Origin: Byssochlamys sp. IMV 00236
Lineage: Eukaryota > Ascomycota > Eurotiomycetes > Eurotiales > Thermoascaceae
NCBI GenBank assembly: GCA_001931875.2
Contig: MSJH02000805.1
Span: forward strand, 62,001-126,000
DNA length: 64,000 nucleotides
Direction: 5' to 3'
Shown: one piece after another, positions 14,032 to 23,020 of the stretch
How the letters are laid out: each line of letters starts with the position of its first letter
Position numbering within the stretch: position 1 is the first letter of the stretch
The notes under the pieces: generated by a model
The model's database searches: none
Seen by the model: only the letters and a program-made list of their open reading frames with translations
Told to the model about the DNA's origin: nothing
Translations under genes and position numbers: made by a program

Positions 14032-15530
14032 ATGTCGGCATCAGGTTCGGGGGCACCGAATGTGCCAGGCAATTCCAGCACGACAGGCACAGGACAGACC
14101 AATGTCTTGAAGAAGGCTTTTCCGCATGTTGATCTAGATGGACATAACCTGCCTCCGTCTCCTGCTCCTTCTAGCCCGCATGGCGGCCGTCGATATGCAC
14201 TCGCCACCGAGCTTGTCTACACCGACAGCAATGACCAGTATAATGCCAGCAGTGTCCCTATTTACCAGGTATGGACCCGAGGTTCGACGAGGAGAATGGG
14301 GTGAGTTGTTAGCTAATAGAAAATTATGTAGAGTGCGACTTTTAAGCAGAGCTCCGGCGGTGGTGGTGGAGAGTATGACTACACGCGATCAGGAAACCCG
14401 ACCCGGACACACCTCGAACGACACCTGGCCAAGATCATGTCTGCTCAGCGCGCTCTGGTAGTCTCTTCCGGTATGGCTGCCCTGGATGTGATTACCCGTC
14501 TCCTGAAGCCGGGTGACGAGGTCATCACCGGCGATGACCTGTACGGCGGTACACATCGTCTGCTCAAGTACCTGTCGACCAATGGCGGAATTATCGTGCA
14601 CCACGTCGATACCACGCAACCAGAGAAGGTTCGTGAGGTTGTAAACTCCAAGACAGCCATGGTGCTGCTCGAGACTCCCACCAACCCCCTTATCAAGATC
14701 GCCGATATCCCCCGAATCTCCGCACTGGCCCACGAAGCGAATCCCAGCTGCCTGGTCGCGGTCGATAACACTATGTTGTCACCATTGCTCCTCAACCCGC
14801 TGGAGTTGGGTGCGGACATTGTCTATGAGAGTGGTACGAAGTACCTGTCCGGCCACCACGACCTCATGGCCGGTGTGATTGCAGTCAACGACCCGGCGCT
14901 GGGCGAGCGGCTCTACTTCCCGATCAATGCGTCTGGATGCGGACTATCGCCGTTTGACTCGTGGCTGCTGATGCGAGGTGTCAAGACACTTAAGGTTCGC
15001 ATGGACCAGCAGCAGGCCAACGCCCAGCGGATTGCGGAGTTCCTCGAGTCCCACGGCTTCAAAGTCCGGTACCCGGGGCTGCGCTCGCACCCGCAGTATG
15101 AGCTGCACCACTCGATGGCACGGGGCTCTGGAGCGGTTCTATCCTTCGAGACTGGAGATGTCGCGATGAGTGAGCGGATTGTCGAGAGCGCGAAACTGTG
15201 GGCCATCAGTGTTAGTTTCGGATGTGTCAACAGTCTGATCAGTATGCCATGCCGCATGAGTCATGCTAGTATCGATGCAAAGACGAGAGCCGAGCGGGCC
15301 CTGCCAGAGGATCTGATCCGGCTGTGCGTTGGCATCGAAGATGCCGATGATCTGATCGATGATCTGCGGAGAGCGGTAAGTAGCTATCTATTTGCGCCTG
15401 TTATGTAACGATTGATCGGCTAATGGTGGTTGGTTTGTAGCTCGTCCAGGCTGGCGCTGTCAACGTTACATTGGATGGATTCCACGCTGCCAACGCTTCT
15501 GCAGACTCGCAGGCTGCTCCTGCAGCGTAG
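14032..15530 (+). CDS. metG: cystathionine beta-lyase (PLP-dependent, methionine biosynthesis)
   Basis: Three exons: 14032-14268, 14332-15375 and 15441-15530, about 456 residues. It cleaves cystathionine to homocysteine, pyruvate and ammonia in the transsulfuration route to methionine. The Cys/Met-metabolism PLP fold is complete: YTRSGNPTRTHLE, the ring-stacking region SSGMAALDVI, LYGGTHRLL, LLETPTNPL, AVDNTMLSP, and the Schiff-base lysine in SGTKYLSGHHDLMAG. The C-terminal part keeps SHPQYELH and RLCVGIEDADDLIDDL. These fit the beta-lyase branch (fungal MetG/Str3) better than the gamma-synthases. The N-terminal 75 residues are Ser/Pro/Thr-rich and low in complexity. The ATG at 14032 opens the only long frame that splices into the conserved domain. 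Confidence 0.93.
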
Positions 15531-16208
15531 TATACATTACGTGCTCGATCTTTTGGATATATGTTCTGACTTACGGCTCTTACATTGGGTTTTCATCTAT
15601 GTGCGGCGTTCTTGCGAGGTCAAAACTTTCTACTTGTTTATACTTTGTCCTATGATTGAAAAAGCCTCTGGCGGAGGCTACGTCCTTTCTGTTTTTCTTT
15701 TTATTTTCCCGAAAGGAGCAAATGTACAGTTATATCAGTGGGATATCATCGTCGGGTCGTTGACCATTTGCTCGGCGCTCATTAATAATTACTCCGCGGT
15801 TCTCCCCGCGCGTCGCCCAAAACAGACTAGCGCACCCCGGCATCGGAGTTAACCGGTTAACTAGTCAGTTCGACTACGGCTGATGATTCATCCATCTTTT
15901 ATCTTCCTGTCTCTCTCTGGTCTGCATCGGGTTCTCGTCGTTTTTCTTTTTCTTTTTCTCTTTCCCATTGACTCATCTCGGGGTGGTTGATGTTGACGGT
16001 CGTATCGTGAAGCTGTTTGTTTTCTCTTTCCTCTCCATTGTAGGTAGATCGCCGTCAGCAAACATCATCAGGCCTGGAGCTGTCGCGCGCTGTGATGATC
16101 TTTCCGCTCGATAGGAGCAATTAATCAGCAATTCCATTTGGTTATCTTTCTTGGTCTCTACCCATTCTCTCTTAGCAATTCCATTCAATTCAGATTCCAT
16201 CTGGCGAC
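15531..16208. other. spacer: metG 3' flank and promoter of the next gene
   Basis: No coding signal. The second half is rich in C/T runs (about 15895-15970), typical of a fungal 5' leader. Confidence 0.45.
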
Positions 16209-17265
16209 ATGACTACGAAAGATGTTGCTGTATCAGATCCGGCCATTGCGGCCGTCTCAGACCGAACTGTGTCAACGTCGACCAAGGCATGGAATACAGA
16301 CAGTCTAGGGCTCCGCTTGGGCGTTGATACTGCGAGTGCTGCCGCAGCTGGAGCATTGATCTGCCCTCTGATCACAATCATTGATCGGTAAGATCATTAT
16401 CTCTTCCATTGCTGTGTTTTCTGTAGACGGAACAAAAGAAATCGCCAAACAATGCTGGAACCAGGACTAATCAGTCGATGCGAATAGTGCCATCATCGAG
16501 AAAGCAGCCAAGGGCTTTCCCATCCGCGACACAATCACCTCCTGCCTCCGCTCCATGGTTGCTCGTCCGGGGAGTTTCTTTCTCTCGACGCCCTTTCTGC
16601 TGATCTACACGCTGTACTCTTCTACCTACCTAACAGCCAATGTCATCGACACAGTCACATCGACCATGCGGGACCAGCCTTTCTCAAAAGTGACCGCGGG
16701 GCCGGCCAAGTTCGTATCCACCACGAGCGTGAATATGGCGATTTGTGTGTACAAGGATGCGCGGTTCGCGAAGCTCTTTGGGGCATCGCCACCTTCTGCG
16801 TCGACAAGTTCTAAACCGGCCGGCGCACTTACACCTCCACCCGCTCCTAAGATCCCAAAGATCTCATACTCTCTCTTCTGTCTCCGCGATAGCGTTACCA
16901 TTTTCGCATCCTTCAATGTCCCGGCCCTCGTGGCGCCCTCTATCCCAGACTGGGTTGCACCAACTCCCAGTATGAAACTCTCCATGGCTCAATTCGCCTG
17001 TCCAGCCCTCATGCAGTTTGTCAGCACGCCCATGCACTTGCTAGGACTGGATCTATACAACCGTCAGCCGTCCGGAGGTCTGGGTTGGCAGGAACGATTT
17101 GCTCGTATTCGGCGCGATTACATCTCCAGCTCGTTCGCGCGCATGGCCAAGATCGTTCCCGCGTATGGCGTCGGAGGCGTTGTGAACACGCGCATGAGAG
17201 CCACCCTAATGGGTAAACTGGAGGACATGGCAGACGCGAGGAATCGAAAGACATTGGCCGCGTAG
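16209..17265 (+). CDS. conserved fungal mitochondrial-type membrane protein (C365.16-like)
   Basis: Two exons, 16209-16387 and 16488-17265, about 318 residues. The protein has a hydrophobic GVDTASAAAAGALICPLITIIDRAI-type region, then TPFLLIYTLYSSTYLTANVIDT, FVSTTSVNMAICVYKD, ISYSLFCLRDSVTIFASFNVPA, and a C-terminal block ending in VPAYGVGGVVNTRMR. This pattern recalls an uncharacterised conserved family related to S. pombe SPAC365.16 with weak mitochondrial-carrier resemblance. No enzyme motif is visible. The assignment is from memory of the family, and the function is unknown. An alanine/proline-rich loop (about residues 145-165) separates membrane segments. The downstream 3' flank runs into the first copy of a direct repeat. 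Confidence 0.75.
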
Positions 17266-17780
17266 GCTCTTGATATTCGTCTTTGGCAGAGCAGCAATCG
17301 ATTATGAGGCCCGTCCCAAAACAACCACAGAAAGGAAAAAACGATGACAACTCCGTTATTTATTCTCTGACGACTTACGAAATGAACCGAACACCGAGGA
17401 AAACAATGAAACGCCCAGTGATTGATCCTACCACGGTATTACCATGGTAATTGCCGCGTCGTGGGAAGATCCATCACTTACTTACGTCCCTCATATTCGC
17501 TCCGTTGTATTATCATCTTTGTTGATCGCCATCGTCATCATACGTATATATCCGACGATATCTACATTACTATATATACGACTGTTAATATCACCAACCA
17601 AAAGAATGGTGGGGAGGTCAAGACTCGGTTATTACATTCATATCTCACCACAACTCTCCGCTCATGTTGCGAATGATGATATACATTAGATGTGCATTTT
17701 TGTTGTTTTAAGATATGCATGGATTTGGATCATTGTCTGCATTCCTTGTTCTGTTTTCTGGGGAGTTTTTTTCAGTGTCT

Positions 17781-18009
17781 TTTTTTCGTTGGCATGTATT
17801 AGTTTTGGCTTGATTTCATCCATTTGGTTCCCTTGTTAGATTTTTTGACATCATTTAGACTGACAGGCAGACGGACAGACTTGTTGGTTGGCATATTGTT
17901 TCGAAAATTCGGAGTTGGTGATTAATCTTGATAGACAGATTTCGTATATACAACGTCGTTGAATTGAATAGATATTCGAGTAAAAAAAAAAAAAAAGAAA
18001 ATAGGACAG
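17781..18009. repeat. direct repeat copy A bounding the RiPP-type island (left)
   Basis: This block is homologous, in the same orientation, to 28141-28358. Shared words include TATTAGTTTTGGCTT, GTTCCC, GACAGACTT and GAGTAAAAA followed by GGACAG, in the same order and at similar spacing. This copy is the more GC-rich one. The two copies bracket the precursor, the two UstYa genes and the ABC transporter. Confidence 0.72.
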
Positions 18010-18163
18010 CATTCATCACAAGATCAAGACAAGATACCCTAACGTTTTTCTGCTACTCCTTGGATTGGCTAGGCTGCTCTACCTAAATACTTCCGCCTAA
18101 TCTGATTTCCTTTTCGCACTGTACCGTACCTCGATACACGAGCAATAGAACAACAACAAAATC

Positions 18164-18583
18164 TCAATGCTCTTCTTCAACTTCACTGTCCACAGCAATG
18201 TATCCATACTCCGCGGTAGCGTCCTCGGCGCGCCTTTTGACTTCCGTGTCACTGTCCAAAGCAAAGTATGCATACTCCGCGGTATCCTCGGCGCGCCTTT
18301 TGACTTCCGCGTCGCTGTCCACAGCAATGTATGCATATTCCGTTGGAGCGTCTTCGGCTCTCTTGGCGGCATGGAGGGAGACTATCTGCTGTCAGTGCTT
18401 GTAGATTGTGTGTAGTTCGGAACCCAGTTCTTTTTGTGTTCTGTGCACATTTTCATCGACAGATGATGGAAATATGTAGAAGATAGACATACGGTCATCA
18501 TTGGGCTCTGCCATGGGTGCTGAATTCGCTGCAAGAGCCATGCAGAGGCCGAGAATAGCAGTAAGGGCGTTGGAGGGACGCAT
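18164..18583 (-). CDS. KEX2-processed repeat precursor peptide (dikaritin/ustiloxin-type RiPP precursor)
   Basis: Two exons on the minus strand, 18583-18493 and 18381-18164, joined across a GTATGT...ATAG intron, give about 102 residues. Residues 1-22 form a secretion signal (MRPSNALTAILGL then an Ala-rich h-region ending near NSA). After a short pro-region come three imperfect repeats, each starting with AED, containing EYAYIAVDSD, EYAYFALDSD or EYGYIAVDS, and separated by dibasic KR (residues 37-38, 58-59, 79-80). The last repeat ends in an acidic EVEEEH tail. A signal peptide, Kex2 sites and near-identical repeats with Tyr-rich cores are the hallmarks of UstA/PhomA/AprA-type precursors. Kex2 in the Golgi would release the repeats for UstYa oxidases to cyclise. 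Two UstYa-family genes and an exporter follow on the plus strand. Repeat identity at DNA level is high. The frame is easily missed because a longer shadow frame overlaps exon 2. Confidence 0.85.
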
Positions 18584-19724
18584 AGTGAATACTACGGCTT
18601 CGAAACGAGTTGTTCAGAGAAGAGTTTTTTTAAGTCGAGTGCTAGTTTCTTTTATCTTTTTCTTAATATTCCTTTGTGGACCTGTATCCTGTGTCAAAAG
18701 GGGGGGGGCTACTAGATATATATATTCATTTTGCATGGTACTTATGCTTCATTCTCCAAAAATCTTTGTATACTACACCAAGTTTCACCACCTAATCCAC
18801 AGATTTGAAATTGACTAATAGACTGGGATTGGGATTCTTGCTCTGCAGTGAAATGTCTGATTATCGTTTGTACCAGTTCTACGCAGGATTCTGTGGGAAT
18901 CTAAGATCACGGAAGCACAGACTGTACTTTGGAAGAGCATTTGATACGGGAATAGAATCTTGGTTTCTTGAAGAACTAGAGGGTACCGAAATCTATCTGC
19001 TATTGATGCCCACGGACTCCATCCTGTATTACTATTGATTACTGCTGATTATCCACTGTTCCACTCTCGTCTTTTTAGACCCTCTGCAGGTGGATCAAGA
19101 TGGTTTCCTGTTGTAGCTGCTAGATATACGGTTTGTATAGGGTAGTAGCAGCGGATTTGCAGCTCTCCTCCACAGAAGCTGTGAGCGCTGACAGATTCTT
19201 CGGATGCTGTCTGCGCCGCAGCGTAACATTCTCAACTCCAAACTGTGCAACTTCTAATATTCGCACTAGATAGACCAAAAGAACATTGCCAAATTCCACT
19301 ATCACGGCTTATCGTGTGATGCTTGGTGATTAGCAAGGGTTGTACTACAGGTCCAAAAGCTTTAGAATTGATTTGATGCCAATAGTTCCAGAATAGGCTA
19401 AGGGAGCGAGGACGACGGTGAGAACTGCACCTGTGGCATTTGGCGTAGTTGAGTAGTGGAATAACTCTGCTACAGACTGTATAACCTGTTATGATTGTGC
19501 ATTGATGTTGCATCTAACCAGTAGGATCGTTCCCCTGGGGTTGTCCTATCCAAGCAGCCACTAAGTCAAGGATGAATTTCATGATGACGAGCGCTTGTCT
19601 TGATAGTCATAATCACAAAATTCCAGAGGGCACTCTACGTTGTCTTGGAAGTTGAAAAGTGAAATATGCTATACCTCGCCGTCAAAGACTTGGTTCAACA
19701 CTAGTTAGCTGATATCCTTAAAGT
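18584..19724. other. intergenic region between precursor and first UstYa gene; one possible small gene on the minus strand
   Basis: This should hold the divergent promoters of the precursor and of the first UstYa gene. A possible two-exon reading on the minus strand starts at 19582 (MKFILDLVAAWIGQ), has an intron GTTAGA...CTGTAG and continues with ELFHYSTTPNATGAVL and a hydrophobic tail, about 60 residues in all. No family is recognised, so it is not listed as a gene. Confidence 0.3.
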
Positions 19725-20789
19725 ATGCCAAGGACAAGCACTTCACATTTCCCAATGCAAAAACGGCTTTTCAACATCTTCTCTAAGCCACCGCCCTATA
19801 AGGCAGTTGCGGACGAGGATACAGATGATGGCCACAATGAATCAATTTCTGAAGACTCCATGAAATCAAATCTTCTTGGTTACAAACTAAGTCGGGACGA
19901 AACTCTTTCCAGTCCCAGAAGAAGGTTTTTACTATGGCTAAACGTCACACTCTTCACTTTGTCATTGTTTATCCTTATGCTTTCTGCGATTCTACTCTCA
20001 GGAATTGGCAGGGGACGCAATGCAGCTTTGAAGGAAACTTCGGAATACTGTATGAGGCCATCGACTCCCATTCCGCTACTATTCTTCGGGATTAGCTAAC
20101 ACAAGGCTCAAGCTCCTCTACTTGACCGTCTTGATATTCCACTCACGACATGGCAGATGAACGCTACACTTCTCGAGCCAGATCCGTTACCTATCTACCG
20201 CCAACCACCAAGTCCAGAAGTGGACAGAGCCTGGAAACGGCTTGCAAACGTAAATCCCATTGTGGTCACCCGAGAAGATGTGATTAAATTCGGCAAAGAT
20301 CCTGATCAAGCTGCAAAATGGCCCGAGAGTTTTGGATTCGGAGATGATGCATATATCGGCCGTTTGGATGTCTTCCATCAAATCCATTGCCTGGACTGGC
20401 TCCGCCGCGAAGCATATTTCGGTCACTACTTCGGGAAGAAATGGCCTCCTGGAACAAAACCTTCGGATTTACATCTCACGCACTTGTCACACTGCATATA
20501 TCTCCTGTTGCAGAATCTTATGTGTACTGCAAACGTCGACGTCTATACGCACTACTGGGCGGATGCTCAGCTAAATGCTTTCCCCGACTTTAATATTAAT
20601 CATAAGTGTCGGGACTTCGATGCGATTCTCAAATGGCAGGAGGAGAACTCTATTGATGTGGATACCTTTGCTGCGATTAGGAGGCCACCGGGATACGAGC
20701 CTCGTATCATGTCTCATCGCTTCAAAGAGCTGTTTGGATGGTACAAAACACACGAAGATGATCACTTTGAGGGTGGGGTGATAGGATAG
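19725..20789 (+). CDS. UstYa-family (DUF3328) oxidase-like membrane protein 1
   Basis: Two exons, 19725-20049 and 20113-20789, about 333 residues. A long soluble N-terminus (about 65 residues) precedes one membrane segment (LWLNVTLFTLSLFILMLSAILL). After the intron comes the family-typical EYSPLLDRLDIPL region, then the two signature metal-binding-like motifs HQIHCLDWLR and HLSHCIYLLLQNLMC, and C-terminal HKCRDFDAI. UstYa proteins act on Kex2-released RiPP precursors, where they perform oxidative ring closures on tyrosine side chains. They are also found in other fungal pathways such as cyclochlorotine. The single anchor with a lumenal catalytic part fits action in the secretory pathway where the precursor is processed. 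Placement next to the repeat precursor strongly supports a RiPP role. Which bond it forms cannot be told from sequence. Confidence 0.9.
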
Positions 20790-21810
20790 CTTGGTTTTGT
20801 CTTAAGCAGTGCCTAACAACTTTTGCTGTGGGATTTACAGTAACTTTGGACTTACATATATGACTTCGTATTCTAGTATTTCTGGTGTCTCCCAACTGTT
20901 CAGTGTTCTTAAAGGATATCGATTTCATACTTCTTTCGTCGTCAGGTAATAATTGGAATAATTTCTCCTGGCTTAAAATCATATTCTAGAAGTTTCAGCC
21001 AGCTAGTGCATCCAGCTTCACTCCTAGTATACAGTTTCCGTGTGCTATCCCTATAGTTTCCGTGAAGTCAACTGACTCCTCAACCGCTGCTATGCAAGGC
21101 TCGCCATGCAGGGAAGAAACCGCGCAATGCAAACTGATCCTTCTGCGTAGAATTTCGGCCGATCATGGCGTTATCGTGTTCAACATTACAAGCTTATAGC
21201 ACTTGAGTTTTCCCACCATGAAAACAACACCACCAGGAAGGAATATGATCCCTGCTACGCTCCCTGTATATTAATCCTCGTTTTCGTTCTTCCCAGACTA
21301 TCAGCGTCGCAAGTTTGTACTGTCATTTCATTGACAAAGAAACCGAAAAAGGCCCGGGGGCCCTTCAGTGCTACAGGATCTAGCCACGGAGCAACTGACG
21401 AGATTTATATTCACATCACGACATTGACTTGCATAATTCGAATCTGAACATGAATATGATACCGATCCTCTATGGAGGCAGGGTACCGGTCTTCTGGAGA
21501 TATTACTTTCCCCAGCCAATGAAGGATAATATCTCTGCGAGAATCGTGCATGGATCGAACCACCCGCTTTCCCCGGTCTTGCTATCGATGCACGGAATGT
21601 ACTTATATGCAGTCGCATCAATGTAACCATACCATGACAAATAATAGATAGTTGCATATGTATGCTAGAGCGATGTACTTATGACTGTGAATGGAAGGAC
21701 GGAATAGATCAGTTCTGTACGACGGTATCTCGAGGTGGATGCGCTGAAAAACCACTCCTGCCTTCTCTCCCTTCCAACATTTCTATCAAAATGGCACGCA
21801 ATCGTCTTCA
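20790..21810. other. spacer between the two UstYa genes
   Basis: No supported gene. The frame on the minus strand at 21328-21657 has no recognisable motif and poor coding composition. Confidence 0.4.
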
Positions 21811-22644
21811 ATGCCTTCAGCAATGAAGATGGCTAGCTCAATGCGAAAGCTCTTGATAATTATAGGCCCTGTTTTTCTAGTTGTCTTGTCTTCATTATTA
21901 TTACTTCTATACTCTAATAAACATTGGGGAAATGTTACTGAGCAATTTCGATATGCTATCTGCCTTCCAGAACAGTCATGGGCTACAGAGGCCCCAATCT
22001 ATCGTGCGTTTCATCCTATGGGCGCGCTCGAGACATCCGAATCACACTCCAGTCCGAACCATCAGGCGGAACAAACTTGGGAATCGTTACTTCTGCCTCC
22101 AAATGGAGGCCTCTTGCGGGTGAAGCAAGGCAATGACACCACAGCACAATATGGCGTATCTATGTTTCATCAACTACACTGCCTCATCGTATTGCGCGGG
22201 CTGCTCTTTCCAGGCACATCTCAGAACCATGAGCACTCAACGTCCTCTTCGAAGACAGGCAAACCCCATCAAGATTCTGTCCATTGGGCCCATTGCCTAG
22301 ATTATATCGCTCAGGTACGATCAAATGATGTTCTGACTAGAATTATCGCCGATTCTGACATTTCTTTTCAGGGAATCATATGCGCCGCAGATGATACTAT
22401 CGAGCCTTCACGCAGAGTGAAGAATGAGCATGGAGAGCACACGGTGGTTGTCGATGGTGTTGGACATACGCACCAATGCCGTGATCCAGTGTCATTGTGG
22501 CAAGTGGTGATGAATTCTGAATCCCATCCTATTGACCTCGGTGAATTGCGAAAGGGCGAAGGACTGCGGAGCTTCTTGGGAGATAATAACATCAAGCCTG
22601 TTGTGGACCTACATGAACTTCCAGTTCCCTATCATCCTTCGTGA
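21811..22644 (+). CDS. UstYa-family (DUF3328) oxidase-like membrane protein 2
   Basis: Exons 21811-22314 and 22372-22644 give about 258 residues. An N-terminal anchor (LLIIIGPVFLVVLSSLLLLLY) is followed by the UstYb-like PPNGGLLRVKQGN block and the signature pair MFHQLHCLIVLRG and VHWAHCLDYIAQ. Splicing then joins directly to GIICAADDTIEP, the expected continuation in this family. The intron is 57 bases, stop-free and a multiple of three, so unspliced reading gives a longer but less family-like protein. C-terminal HTHQCRD is conserved. It stands 1 kb downstream of the first UstYa gene in the same orientation. Two different UstYa proteins acting on one precursor is the arrangement seen in ustiloxin and phomopsin pathways (established for those). 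The same division of labour here is inferred. Confidence 0.9.
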   Translation: MPSAMKMASSMRKLLIIIGPVFLVVLSSLLLLLYSNKHWGNVTEQFRYAICLPEQSWATEAPIYRAFHPMGALETSESHSSPNHQAEQTWESLLLPPNGGLLRVKQGNDTTAQYGVSMFHQLHCLIVLRGLLFPGTSQNHEHSTSSSKTGKPHQDSVHWAHCLDYIAQVRSNDVLTRIIADSDISFQGIICAADDTIEPSRRVKNEHGEHTVVVDGVGHTHQCRDPVSLWQVVMNSESHPIDLGELRKGEGLRSFLGDNNIKPVVDLHELPVPYHPS

Positions 22645-23020
22645 GTATATACCGGAAACCGTGCAGTTTATCGAATTCGAAATTTTAAAGCATTATTCTG
22701 CAATTTCACATTGTCTCTATCCTTCTTCTTTTCCCTGGTTCCCGTAGCTGGCGCTTTGTATGCCTATAGCAGAGGCACTCTCTGATAAAAAGGGGGATTC
22801 CCATTCCTTTGTTGCAGAAAGATGGAGAATCAGAATGGTCCAACTGATAAGGACTTTGTTGTGTTAACAAAGGTACCATCTACCAATAGACATCCTAGCC
22901 ACCCTGTCAACGCTATCTTTATCAATGTTACACCAACTCTTGCGCGTCGACACGACTGCCTAGCTTCGGTATTCTAGTATCCTGCTGCGTATTGTAGCTC
23001 ATACATACTCCAAGGAGACC
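22645..23020. other. spacer upstream of the ABC transporter
   Basis: Expected to hold the transporter promoter and start. No ATG in frame with the conserved N-terminus is found between the stop at 22961 and 23053. A short upstream exon could exist but none fits by phase. Confidence 0.35.

Noticed and set aside
18097..18372. A 91-codon minus-strand frame with repeated LLWT...RKSKGAPR units
   Set aside because: It is the wrong frame of the RiPP precursor exon 2. The repeat is real but the correct frame is the one with a signal peptide, KR sites and a good intron.
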